Below are positions 1-10,332 of a DNA stretch of 64,000 bases, one piece after another (within the stretch, counting starts at the first letter, position 1; the number at the start of each line of letters is the position of its first letter). This DNA comes from Parelaphostrongylus tenuis. Its lineage: Eukaryota; Nematoda; Chromadorea; Rhabditida; Metastrongylidae. The DNA is taken from NCBI GenBank assembly GCA_019055375.1, contig JAHQIW010007287.1, positions 62,001-126,000 on the forward strand. The letters are read 5' to 3'. Position numbers and translations under genes: made by a program. The notes beneath the pieces are model-generated. The model did not search any database. It was not told the origin of the DNA and saw only the letters and a list, made by a program, of their open reading frames with translations.

Positions 1-45
1 TCTAGCGACTACTGTTTCAACGACATGGTGAAAAAGTGAGTGACG

Positions 46-129
46 GTAAGTTCAATTATGTGTGGTGTAGTATGAGTCGTTCTGCACCTCAAAATTCTGT
101 TTTCTAACTATTCTATTTCCGGAATTTAG
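46..129 (+). other. Retained intron in PRPF6 pseudogene copy 1
   Basis: GTAAG donor at 46 and TTTAG acceptor ending at 129 separate two PRPF6-like exon pieces in phase 0. Retention of introns shows that the pseudogene arose by DNA duplication, not by reverse transcription of an mRNA. The homologous intron in copy 2 lies at about 62915-62995. Confidence 0.65.
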
Positions 130-744
130 GCTTCAACATCTTTTACTGCAAATATGGTGGAGTTGAATCGAGAACAATGGATGAAGGATGTCGTTGACGC
201 CAAACGAGCCGGTTGCATGCGCACTTGTCAAGCCATAATGTTAGTCATTTCGAGGTCTTGCGTTCACTAAGCTCTGTGTTTGCTTCATGAAATAGATGGA
301 CATTTTACTCATGTGTGGCTGCGTTTCTGCGAACAATATCTTCGTTAATATTGGATTTGCTATGGAACTGTCCAAGCTGTCATGTTATCGGTGCTGGTGT
401 AGAAGACGGAGACAAGAAGCAACGTGGCTGTATGACATTACATTCTTCTATGGCTACGTAGAACGATTTTGTACCCTTAGACGTGTCAGTGATAACTAAG
501 ATCACATCAGTATGGTAAAGATTAAGAATTCTCAAGATGTTCACTTAAGGAAGTAGAACTCTGTGATTCCGGATTTTGTACACATTTTCAGGGGCGGTAG
601 CATGTACCGCTGCAGCTAACGCCCAGGCCTTGAAGAACATCGAAAAACGTCAGGGCATTTGGCTTGCAGCTGCTCATTTTGGAAAGACACGTGGAATGTT
701 GTTTGTTTAATTTGTATTTTTTGCTTCATATGATGGTTAAATTA

Positions 745-1045
745 GGGCGTATTTGGCGTAGTCGTCAGAGCTGCTCTGCGTTGCACATGAGGTCGATGGT
801 TCGCTCTCGCGCTTGTGGCACACCAAGCCTTCCGTCCCTCCAAGGCCAGTAAATTGGTAGCGAACTGGTCGCAGACTTGTCTGTGAGGATGTGCAACACT
901 CACTGGATACAGCGGGTGGCCAACATGAGTAATTGTAGAAGCAATATGAAATCATTGACCTCAAACGAAGTTAAAAATTGAAGGCGAATGAAATCATGCG
1001 CATTACTCAAAGACTGATCAACGCTGAGAGCTATATCCTTCATTG
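745..1045 (+). mobile_element. tRNA-derived SINE inside PRPF6 intron, copy 1
   Basis: The head at about 748-815 resembles a tRNA, with an A-box-like TGGCGTAGTCGTCAGAG and a degenerate B-box-like GGTTCGCTCTCGC. A body and a tail ending in GATCAACGCTGAGAGC follow. The same architecture recurs at 61862-62100, 62476-62619 (5' truncated) and 63645-63935. The body and tail are unlike a tRNA, as expected for a SINE that borrowed a tRNA promoter. This copy sits between the PRPF6 pieces at 591-700 and 1086-1210. Its counterpart at 63645 sits at the same point in copy 2, so the insertion is older than the duplication. Confidence 0.7.
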
Positions 1046-1999
1046 GCTAAGTTCCGCAAGATAAATCGTTCCACGTTTAGCGAGGATTATGAGGCACTTG
1101 TTGCCGATGCCATCACTTATTGTACACAAATTAAAGTTTTATGGCTAAGGTAGACAGAATTGAGATGGTTACATGGTGATGTCTCAGGAGCTAGAGAAAT
1201 TCTTGCTAAGGTGTGCTTCAATATATTTCATCCCATGAGTTAATTAGGGTGGTTTTTTTTGAATATGCAGAAAGAGTAATTCAGACCGTTTTGCACGTCC
1301 CCAATTAGTGTTTTTAAAGAAAAACTGCATTAATCTATAGTTCTATCAATTGTTCTCGTAGGAACTGTCACTCGTCTATTGCTTCTCTAGGTATTTGAAC
1401 ATAAAGCCAATTCTGAGGGCATTTGGATGGCTGCAATTAAGTTGGAGTCTGCTAGCAACAAATTTGCACCTGCTTGTCGTCTTCTTGAAAAAGCTCGACG
1501 CAACGCTCCTTCGGCACGAATCTGGACGAAGAGTGCTCAGCTTGAGTGGTGTCTGGGTGACCTGGAGAGAGCACAGTAGTTGATTAGAAAAGGACTCCAA
1601 AATTCAGTCTCAACTAGTGCTCATAAGAGATTTGAGGAGAAATTAATTGTGCATGTGATGATAATTCATGGTTGAATGAAGAAGGTCTATACAACTCAGT
1701 TCTAGGTATCCAGATTCAGCAAAACTTTTCATGATATTGGGTCAAATCACCTTCCAAGAGAATAACCATGACGAAACTAGGCAAATGTTTACTGAAGGGG
1801 ATGATGCAAGCAGATTCAAGGTCCTCTGTGAGAATTTCAACATTTTTATTCTTTATCCATACTCAAAAAGTGCCCTGGCTATATCTAATACTGAGTTGTC
1901 TGGAAGAGTTGCAAAAACAAATAAGGCGAGATCTGAGTTGAGGAATGTTGGTCAATTTTTGTCCGTTTCTGTAGGAAATCTTGTGCAATTCCAATTTGT

Positions 2000-2690
2000 C
2001 AACTTCAAATAGACGTTGTCGCATTCGCTCTGTACTTATAAATCCACCACACTAGTGAGACTGGGTGACTGAAAAGTCAAGATTCAATTATCAGTTACAA
2101 GATTTGACAAGCCTGGCTCCTAATTCTCGCTTACGTGATCCGTTCCCAAGTGGTAGGTAGCTTTGTGAGCTCGGAATTGAGAATTGATCCTTCGACCTAT
2201 TTTTAGGCAAAAGGCAAAATTTGCATCTTTGTGAGCTACACCTTTGGACAGGACGATCATGTAGAGTTGAATTATACTTTCGGCAAATTATTGAAATGTC
2301 TTCACAGTGCTTTTTTTTCACTGCGTGGATCATAGTACTTCTAGCACTAAATACCTTTTTTTCGCCTTTTTGAACGTCGTAGAATATTGGTCGAGAACAT
2401 CTTGCAATCTCGAGAATTGATTAACTGTGGCGTTCCATGGTGCGTTCGTTGTTGCCTGCCAGAGAGTTAGAGCGGGCCCAGCCCGCACGCACTGTGACGA
2501 AAATCACATCAACTTGGCCACGGCGCATTCTGACTTATACTCTACATCTAAAAATGATCACATATGACTTAAACGATGAAGACATAACGTTTTGTATGGG
2601 TCCTGATATGGTTCATGATCTGAATGATGGACAATCAATTGCAGATTTATTTCACAATCTTCAAAGATATGTGGTCTCGATTTTGTTGAA
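2000..2690. other. Intron-like stretch of PRPF6 pseudogene
   Basis: Between the PRPF6-like pieces ending near 1950 and starting near 2700 I see no family that I recognise. An open frame from 2437 runs into the exon-like piece at 2700-2850, but its first 80 codons do not resemble PRPF6 and are probably chance read-through of an intron. Confidence 0.4.
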
Positions 2691-2999
2691 CCTAAAATAT
2701 TCACGCATTAAGGCTCGTATACGTAATGCACGAAATGATGAGCTCTGGCAAGAGTCAGTTCGGCTGGAGATGCACTCTGGCTTTCGTATACTTGCGTCGG
2801 AAAGATTGACTGGTACTCGGAACTGGGCCATGATACCAGAACCAAAGTAAAAACCCTGATATTGCTTCATCGGATCAGCATCTTTTCCGAGCTCTATAGC
2901 AACTTCTGCAGGACAAAAATTCAAAAACCACGGCCGAATCAGAAGTGACCTTATCAATTCTTTTGCACGCTATCCTCATTCTTTCTAAAAGGAAGGCGT

Positions 3000-4200
3000 T
3001 TAATGTTTTCCCACTATGAGGTTGTGTATCACTGATGATTATGCTGCTAGTTGATTGATTTCCTTGAATAAGTAACAACTGAACCAACAAAAGTGTCGAG
3101 ATGCGAAAGAAATTATGGGAGAACACAGCATATCCAGAAGAGCCTGCTTAGATCTGATCTCGGCATACGTAATTGATCATATCCTGCATTATCAGGCTGA
3201 AATGAGGTTACTAACATCTAAAATTCGGCTTATATCTTGGAATCTCTGTCTTTAGAGTCGTATTATTCAATGAGATGGTCCACAAGTAAAGTTTCATTCA
3301 TGCTATGGGGAGCGGCATTAAACTATCGATTAGAATTCAGGAAAATGCAAGCAGATTATGAATTCATTCCATTGTATATGTCGATGAAAAGGAGAAGGAC
3401 GACTGGCTAGTTTCTCAACGGTATAATGATCTAATTCTGTATAATGAAGCCGTCCAATAGGTTTTGCTAAACTTGAGGTAGTTCATGTGGCACCCTCTTC
3501 TGCTGTTCGCCCGCCAGATCATCTGTGTTCCGTAAGAAACTGGTTAGTATTGAAAGCTGCAAGAGAACGAATTAGTGTTGAAATGTGGGATCGTAAAACT
3601 GACCATAGAGTCATTGTCCTCTCTGGCAATTTCAGAGTTAATCCTTTGATGGTCACTTGTCCCGAGAGTGTTAGAATAGCTTACCTTTGTCAGCTACCCC
3701 TTAAATTCACTAGGACAATCACTCAGATTTCATCGGTGGTTTTGGTTTTTACAGCTTTCTCAACACTTCACTAAAATAATGCAATAGAACCTAACGAAGC
3801 CCTCGCAGGAAAGCGTTCAGAATCTTTTGAACGAATACATTCTTATCCGTCATTTCGGAAATTTCTTATGAGACAAGAGGCAGCTCTTCATGTAAAACGC
3901 CAATTTACGTGATCAAACATATTCTTCTTTGTTTCTTCTCTCCAACGTCCATTGTGGATATGAGCAACATCTATAAAAGCGAACACATTCACTGGCATCA
4001 ATTTCGGACCACCCAAAATTTGAATACATAAACATGAGATTTCGTCACTTTCCGACAAGCGAATGAGTGAATTTCCAGGTAAAACTTGAAAGCGACGCTG
4101 CTGTAAAATCAATTTCAGCTACCTCATATTCGTTTATGATATTATCTACTTGCAACAGAAATTCAGCCTACAGAATGCATGTGGGAACTTCTCAGTTACT
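3000..4200 (+). repeat. Block beta, copy 1 (unassigned duplicated host sequence)
   Basis: Recurs in part at 12590-13600, 15400-16110, 27165-28235 and 45960-47400. Landmarks are TGTCGAGATGCGAAAGAAAT at about 3101 and the stretch CTTGTCCCGAGAGTGTTAGA at about 3657. Copies at 3390, 13060 and 46490 share a coding-looking stretch around DWLLFFNGYNNLFL. An open frame at 3487-3774 (95 codons) includes PESVRIAYLC. The 27165 copy begins with a piece like the last PRPF6 piece of this window, so beta lies just downstream of PRPF6. I do not recognise the protein. All copies carry stops and indels, so this is best read as fragments of one unidentified ancestral gene. Confidence 0.55.
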
Positions 4201-4371
4201 TTTCAAATAAAGTAGTAAACACAAATTCATCGCATTGTGCATTTCAATATAATTCACTTCTCCACTCTGACTGTTCAACACCCATATTGTTGCTAGTTTA
4301 TTGATAGTGAACAATTAACATCAATTAGATAAAAATGTTCGTCTCAATCATATCACAGTTCACTTTCAATT

Positions 4372-6721
4372 TCAGCTGGCAGTAACCGTTACCTTGTACA
4401 AATGGGAATCAAACGGACCCGATCTTAACATTCGAAGCGCTCTGTCCACAACATTTTGCCACATCGACCTCGACCAATTAGCCATGATGATGTTTGTAGT
4501 CTACATAGAATTGCTTCTTCATAAAACGAAGTGGTGCAAATGAGAAAACCGTTCGAACCGTAAGCGTTCCTGAGATGGTCAACTGTTTGCTAGCGATAGC
4601 CGTTGCAACCATCGCAACTGGCGTACTCCCAACACCCGGCGCCGGTGGTGGCTGCTGCGCCCCCACAGCCGCAGCCATTTTGGGGCAAATTCCCGTCACC
4701 GTGCTACCGCCGATAATACAGCTTTCCATCATATCCTCTGCAAGAAACCATAAGTTCTAGAAACACCTTATTCCAACACATTAGACAAGTGCGGTAATCA
4801 AAACAATGTTGAACACTACTTTTCTTCTACTTTCAATACTTACAAACCTTCGCCTATCAACAAACTGAATACTATATAATTCTCAAAGTAAGTTATGTGT
4901 AATATTTGAGAAAATGCTGTCGATATGAGAGATTTTGATATTAATGGCTCTATGACAGTTTTCCTCAAACTCCGAGATATTTTGTAATAAGTTTGTAGAA
5001 AATATCCTTGTTAGCAAAAAAAAAAAATTACAGCTTTCCTCTTAGAATGTGCCTTTATAGTTCGGATCGGAATCTGCTAAATGGATGTCCAATAGTGGAG
5101 ACTCACGCATAGTCACTGGTAGCTTTAATTCCTGACATAGCATTGGTTCGTAAGTGATGTTAACTTGAAGTTGACCCAGAATGCTGGAGATCACAAAATT
5201 AGGTAAGAGTGCTCTTCGACCTTCAATTTCGAGAATATCGATGACTTGAAATGTAAATCTTACTCACTATTTCGAAAAGTGGATTGGAAGTATTTTCTTT
5301 TGGCATGAGTGAAGCCTTGCAAGTGAAGTAAGCTCCAGGAGGCTGAAGGTTTGTGAAAAAATGCGGCTCATCTCTTCCGTATTTTCAGAATTCACGAAAA
5401 AGAATGAAATGCCCAAGTGTAAACTCACTGTTTTCATAGCAAAACGTTGTACAAATGCCTGAACAGCACCCGCACTAGTTGCAATACCAGGGACTCGGGT
5501 AGCGACTGCGTTGTTATCTGTGTAAACCGCGATAACAGGTAAGTTGGTAGGCCCACTGGCAGTGAAGGTCCTAGTGATTGCTGCAACGAAACTCCAGTTT
5601 TTGTAATGAATCGTTGTAAATTAAGTTAATAAGTATTTCGGAAACCGGCTCTCCTCGTCATTACCATTCAATAACACTTCCTCTATAATTTAGCTAATAC
5701 CACGTAACTGAAAAATAAACTTTATTCTTCTCATACTTCCACGTCTTCGTTTCTCCAGAGTCAATAATTCCAGTCGATCGTCCACAATTATTCGTTTTCG
5801 TTGTCGTCTAAGTCGACACTTTTTTGGTGAAGCACCTCCCGAATGGAAAACCTCACTCGGCAATGTTCGGTGATATAGAATTGTTCTTATAAATAATGTT
5901 TCTCAACCGACTGTTCTAGAAATCTCGCATGAGAACATCGATCTATTCTGAGAGAATATTTCAAGCCTTTTCAAGGTTTAGCATGTCATTGGCTTATGTA
6001 CATTTCGGCAATCTTTTAGAATATATCGATGTTCTAGAGCGACATTTTTAAACAGCAGAGTGGAAATGAATATCTAAATAATCTCATGTTATCGACTTTG
6101 AAAAGGCTCAGACAACATTTCGCGTTGTCAAGTCCTGGTATGATGTCATTTAAACCACTATCAACCTATAACTAACGCTGTAACTTGTATAATAGTCATC
6201 TTGTAAACGATAACATTGCTAAGCGGACTTCATTCGAGCGATATTCTATTGAAGGAAAGTGGACGTGAACAACAACGAAGACAAAAACCACAACGAGGGC
6301 GAACGATAGTGGATAATCGAATCTAATCATGGGCTCCGAGAAGACGAAGATTCAAAAGCGTTAGCCCATCAAAATTCATTTATAAACTAGTGGTGTTAGC
6401 TAAATTATAAAAGTCACTAAATTGGAAAACTTCTTAATTTTATCTTTAGTCTTGTATAGAACTTCTTACATAAATTTAAAAACCCTGCCTATATGCAGCG
6501 CAGACTGTGACAACAATTAAGCAGTGATGGAGTGCTACATATGCACATTTTGATTAGAGTTCTTATTCATCTAGGAATGGGAATATTTCTAGCTCCACAA
6601 CATTCCTATTCATTACACCTCCAGGAATCACTCCACATCCAAACACGGTTGAGATTGAGACTAGTAACAAGATCATAAATGGAGCGCTCGGAGGTCCTTC
6701 CTGGTTTTTGAAAATAATCAT
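4372..6721 (-). CDS. Gamma copy 1: secreted nematode-family protein, five exons, damaged exon-3 acceptor
   Basis: Exons on the minus strand: 6721-6619, 5580-5429, 5245-5107, 4737-4559, 4500-4372. Together they give 702 nt, or 233 codons plus TGA, with matching phases. Exon 1 is a signal peptide (FMILLLVSISTVFGCG). Exon 2 carries SGPTNLPVIAVYTDNN and PGIATSAGAVQAFVQRF. Exon 3 carries FVISSILGQLQVNITYEP. Exon 4 has CIIGGSTVTGICPK and a Pro/Ala/Gly-rich linker. Exon 5 ends with MANWSRSMWQNVVDRALRM. It resembles a nematode-restricted secreted family I have met before but cannot name; the function is unknown. Relative to copies 2 and 4, the exon-3 acceptor is CAA instead of CAG. Use of the next AG would delete one base and soon reach a stop. 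It is either a very young pseudogene or a sequencing error. Exon 4 has a longer linker than copy 2. Confidence 0.62.
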
Positions 6722-6741
6722 TTTCCTAAAATAGAATAAGT
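6722..6741 (-). promoter_or_regulatory. Candidate spliced-leader acceptor before gamma copy 1
   Basis: On the minus strand, a T-rich tract ending in TTTTAG (AG at 6727-6726) lies four bases upstream of the ATG at 6721-6719. Nematode mRNAs are often trans-spliced to a leader a few bases before the start codon. The same arrangement precedes gamma copies 2 and 6, which supports the chosen starts. Confidence 0.5.
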
Positions 6742-6799
6742 ATTGCGGACTCAATTAAGACTAATGTCTATATTTTTTGGGCAGATCATCCACTAAATA

Positions 6800-8490
6800 A
6801 CAACAGATTCGGCACTCGGCACCTGCACGAGACTGACGTCGCCTTGGCTGATCTTCTATTTTTCTGATTTTTTCAAGTGCTTCAAAGGATCTTTAACTCG
6901 CTTAATTCAGATCAAATTCTTTAAGAGCGTATTTCGTGACACATTATGCTATTGTGATACTCAAAAGACCAGTTATCGAGGTGAGAAAAATCTCTGTGAA
7001 ATTTTGAATGGAAACGGACTGCGCGGGAGCGACAAGATAAAGAAAAATCCCAGTGAATGCGCCAATTTCTCAAGTTGCTCGGCTTATATTCGGCTCCCGC
7101 CTTCTTATTTCTGATGCTGGGACAATCGACAAAGCGCGTGAAGCACAACTGCAGTTCTGAGAAAAAGTCTCCCAAAGAAGATATCGATTGATAAAAGCGA
7201 AGCACAGTTCTCATAGCAAAACGATTTCGGTGACAAACTTTTAAGCAAAAACTGCGTTTGTGAAACTTTGATGTCCTTGTAAGCCTCTCACATTTAACAC
7301 GCTCATAAATTATAGTTTTAACTTTGCGGTCAACTGATAGTATAATTGAGTGGATCTATAGAATTTTAATAGTATGGTTGAGAAATAGGCGTGTAATTAG
7401 GTCTTACCAAAAGTCCACCAAAATGAGGATGTTAACGGAAAATCCTGTCAGGATTGGATCCTAGATTAAACAGCTGCATGAAGCCATTAAATGCTTCAGT
7501 GAGATAAGAAAATTGGGAAAGCACAGTGGACGGTGTTTGAGAACGTAGGTTATATAATACTAAGCAGACGGTAAACTTTCATTTTTTCAAACGTTCCAAG
7601 GTGGATGTTTACAGAACGCCGTCCTTCCGCAATTTCCGTACGATGTGAAGGCAAAACAAAATTTGTTATTGTACATTTCATATAGTGAATCTCATCTTTT
7701 TGCGTAGTGATTACAATCTCTTTAGTCGTCTCTCCGTTACTGAACGAGGCTTGTCTTTGATGTCACGATCTCCGGAATTAGAGCGTTGAAACCACCGCTC
7801 ACCAGCAAATTTGCTTGTTGCGCCCCCTTTCTCCAATGATGACGCAATAAAACACGAACTGCGATTATGTCGGTGGACAGAGAGGAGGCATGTAAAGTGG
7901 AAACAAAAACGAATAATATCTAGGGCCATAACGGCAAAATCCTACATCAGAAAGTGTAATATTTCCATGATATGCATGGGAGTTATCCCATGCTTATTGA
8001 AGTGCCCCAGAACTTTCTTTTCAGCAGTAATAGAAAATATTTTGAGAAACCGTCTTTTCGCTGTGGAAGTCTCATCCCAATAGTGAACGGCATAGTGTTT
8101 GAAGAAGAAAGGTTTACTCATTTCTAAAGTGTTTGCGAAAAGGTTCCTACTTGAAATATAATGAATTTTGCTCCAACTATTTCGCCAAAAACCATTCGAA
8201 ATTCACCCTCAGCGCTGTATTATCATAGGTCCTGTTTATTAGTACTACAAACCGTGATTGAAGCTGAATAAGCTACTGCGTTTACAACCGTTTCGTGTTT
8301 TGAGACTTCCGTGTGGTTTTAGTTGAATTGCCAAACAACATTTCGCTACAGTATTCGCCCTGCACTTTCATTACGATTTTGTCATGAATCTGCGATTTTC
8401 AAAGCGTTTTTTATGCGGAATGCTATCACCTGTATAATCTGTTGTATCGGTAATTATCCCGATTGTCGATCCCTGATTATCTCGATTTCC
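6800..8490. repeat. Block delta, copy 1
   Basis: Matches 18620-20560 and 28240-30235 over most of its length. An example is ATGGAAACGGACTGCGCGGG, found here at about 7008 and in copy 2 at about 18858. It follows gamma copy 1, as delta copy 2 follows gamma copy 2, so gamma plus delta was duplicated as one unit. It holds a mariner N-terminal relic at 7715-7930. Its right end switches into block epsilon at about 8490. No host coding exon was recognised, apart from short unconvincing open frames. Confidence 0.65.
7715..7930 (-). mobile_element. Mariner transposase relic, N-terminal DNA-binding part
   Basis: The minus strand reads TSKFAGERWFQRSNSGDRD followed by IKDKPRS. This matches the end of the mariner helix-turn-helix region and the linker (ERWF.RF..GD..L.DKPRSGRP). 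The catalytic region is absent. It lies in block delta at the same place as the fuller relic at 29262-29690. Confidence 0.75.
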
Positions 8491-9350
8491 TTTTCGACAT
8501 GGTGGCTGCGAGTTTAGCACTTTTGAAATCCCGAGGAAGTTGTGATTAGGCTGAGGGGTTACCAAGCGTTCTAACTACAGATAATCACCAGCCTTCATGC
8601 ATTAATAGGTATTCCGCTCTCTGACTAGTTCAATCTAGAATGACTACAATTCGTAACTCTGTGACAACGGCGGCACTTTTTCGTGAAAAGCAAAAAACAG
8701 GTCGAGCCCTGAATCACTAAATTTTTCTATCAAAAGCTTTGAAATGCACTTTCCACTTTTTCTATGCTTGCTTAGGATTTGTACACGATGTTCATAGTAA
8801 GTATTTAGACTAGGGTAAAAATGATATGATCATTGAACATTCAATAGCGTTGATTTTTCAGAACATTTATTTGGAAGTTTGGAGATAAGCATTGTAATAT
8901 ATTTGTACAAGGTGATCTGCTAAATAAGATTCACCAATACGATACTTAAAATACTATAGTGTGATCATGTTGTTGCATAAATATTCATAAATCATTTGGA
9001 AGTAATAAATGCTCCTTGACACCGATTGGTGCTTCAGTAGTTGATATCGAAGCCGTCACTGGAATTAGCGGATTCAGTGACTGAGGTCTGCTCAGCGCAT
9101 TCAGCGGCTAAGGCTCGTTCGGAGGCTGCTAGCTCGATGCGTAGCTGTTCAACATACTAAAATCAGACATTAGTGGTTGCTAGATGTGCCTTTCAGGTTG
9201 ATGTGTAATAAAACTTTGTACTAAACATTGACCCATCTTCTATCGAGAAATAACTCCGATTATCTGTGGACACACAGGAAAGCTCTCCACAAAACTATTT
9301 CAGACTCGAGAATGGGGTACCACACCCACGATATTGTCTAGAAAATCGTT
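8490..9350 (-). pseudogene. Block epsilon copy 1 with a coiled-coil-like C-terminal exon
   Basis: On the minus strand, an acceptor-like TTTTAG is followed by an open exon at about 9160-9040. It carries YVEQLRIELAASERALAAEC, then SANSSDGFDINY and a stop. Leu/Ala/Glu spacing suggests the end of a coiled coil with an acidic Ser-rich tail. Related copies are at 12150-12330 (disrupted), 44755-45540 (frameshifted) and 57838-58155 (inverted). This is the cleanest copy. I do not recognise the parent protein. Upstream exons were not found, so it is probably a detached last exon. Confidence 0.5.
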
Positions 9351-9790
9351 GAAGTTTCATTAGGCGTAATTAAAACACGGCAGAAACAACTCTGCATAAA
9401 TCGAAAGAAAAACTATCCAGTCTTCACAATAATGGAACAATTCCCTATATAATTGATGCTCACAGCCTGATATGAAAGCTCCGATCGTCACAGTTTTTCA
9501 CCTGATTATTTTACAAGAGACCAAAGCAAAAGTACAGTTACACGATAATAAAGGGCTGTAACTCTAGCAGAAAACAAACTTAATCCGCGTGTAATCTGAT
9601 CAAATTCTCACATAATCTCCACCAAAAGTTCGACTTTCTATAAACCTCGGCATAATCAATTGATATGTGAAAATCGAGAAAAACTTATCTTGATTAGCTG
9701 GCGCGAGGTTGGTAAAGTAGTCGTAGAAATTCGGCTGACGTTTCGGCGACCCACATTTTTCAGGTCTGGGAGTATGTAGTATTAGATTTT
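9350..9790. other. No gene recognised
   Basis: AT-rich sequence between block epsilon and the mariner relic. An overlapping minus-strand open frame (9600-9857) runs antisense to the mariner start and is not considered real. Confidence 0.4.
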
Positions 9791-10277
9791 TTTTTGCAAC
9801 CGATTTCGCAACAAGGTCATGATCTCTGTATGGTGCAATTTTGACGGAGTCGTGCATTTTGAGTTGCTTGGGAACGGCAGGTCCATCAACGCCGAGCTCT
9901 ATTGTCAGCAGGTTCGAGTCTACACAAGCCTAAAGAGAAGTACCCGACTTCGGTCATCTGAAAACGCGCTTTGACGCAGCACGACATTGTCAGAGCGCAC
10001 ACTGCCAAAAAGACCAAGGACAAGTTTGGTGAGTGAACGTTGTCGAGGATCTGCCGCATCCCGTCCACGGTCCAGATTGCACTTCATCCAACTCCGACCT
10101 TTTCCAACCAATGCAACACTTTTTGAAGAGAGACCGATTTGATTCGTTCGATAAAGTTAAAGAATTATGTCAAGAGTTCTTTGATTCGAAGTCGGAGGAA
10201 TGGTAATCCGATCAAACCGAAACTCGGCGGATCGATGGCAGAAAGCGGAAAACGATGACCTTTATTTTGGAAGATAG
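9790..10277 (+). mobile_element. Mariner transposase relic, catalytic to C-terminal part
   Basis: Read across frameshifts, the plus strand gives WCNFDGVVHFELLGNG, then SINAELYCQQ, HTAKKTKDKFGE, VNVVEDLPHPV, LFQPMQHFLKRDRFDSFDK, CQEFFDSKSEEW and ADRWQKAENDDLYFGR ending at a TAG (10275-10277). These are the mariner catalytic core and C-terminal blocks in order. One catalytic Asp is retained in the QHD motif; the third position (normally SDYHLF) reads SNSDLF. Frameshifts and a TAA inactivate it. An RTE copy begins within about 60 bases of its end. Confidence 0.85.
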
Positions 10278-10332
10278 TTACCACCATCCGCTTGGAATTC
10301 ATGAGTAAATTTCATTTTTTCACAAGCATCCT

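Larger units (their letters stand above)
1..2990 (+). pseudogene. PRPF6: PRPF6 (U5 snRNP / tri-snRNP splicing factor) pseudogene, copy 1, partial
   Basis: Decayed spliced copy of the HAT/TPR-repeat half of the pre-mRNA splicing factor PRPF6 (prp-6), which bridges U5 and U4/U6 snRNPs. Exon-like pieces run in the order of the protein: 16-45; 130-254 (VELNREQW, then CQAIM); 384-470 (VIGAGVEDGDKK); 591-700 (GIWLAAAHF); 1086-1210 (IKVLWLR, WLHGDVSGAREIL); 1391-1600 (EGIWMAAIKLES, RLLEKARRNAPSARIW, LEWCLGDLERAQ); 1706-1950 (FMILGQITFQ, GRVAKTNKARSEL); 2700-2850 (NDELWQESVRLEMHSG); about 2912-2990. Several junctions keep splice signals: donor at 46, acceptor ending 129, donor at 1211, acceptors ending 1390 and 1705. 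In-frame stops at 37-39, 1151-1153 and 1577-1579 and a frameshift near 413 show it is dead. The N-terminal half lies outside the window. Family identity rests on recall of the PRPF6 repeat sequence. Confidence 0.88.

Noticed and set aside
2437..2850. 137-codon plus-strand open frame as a gene
   Set aside because: Only its last 50 codons match PRPF6; the rest looks like intron read-through.
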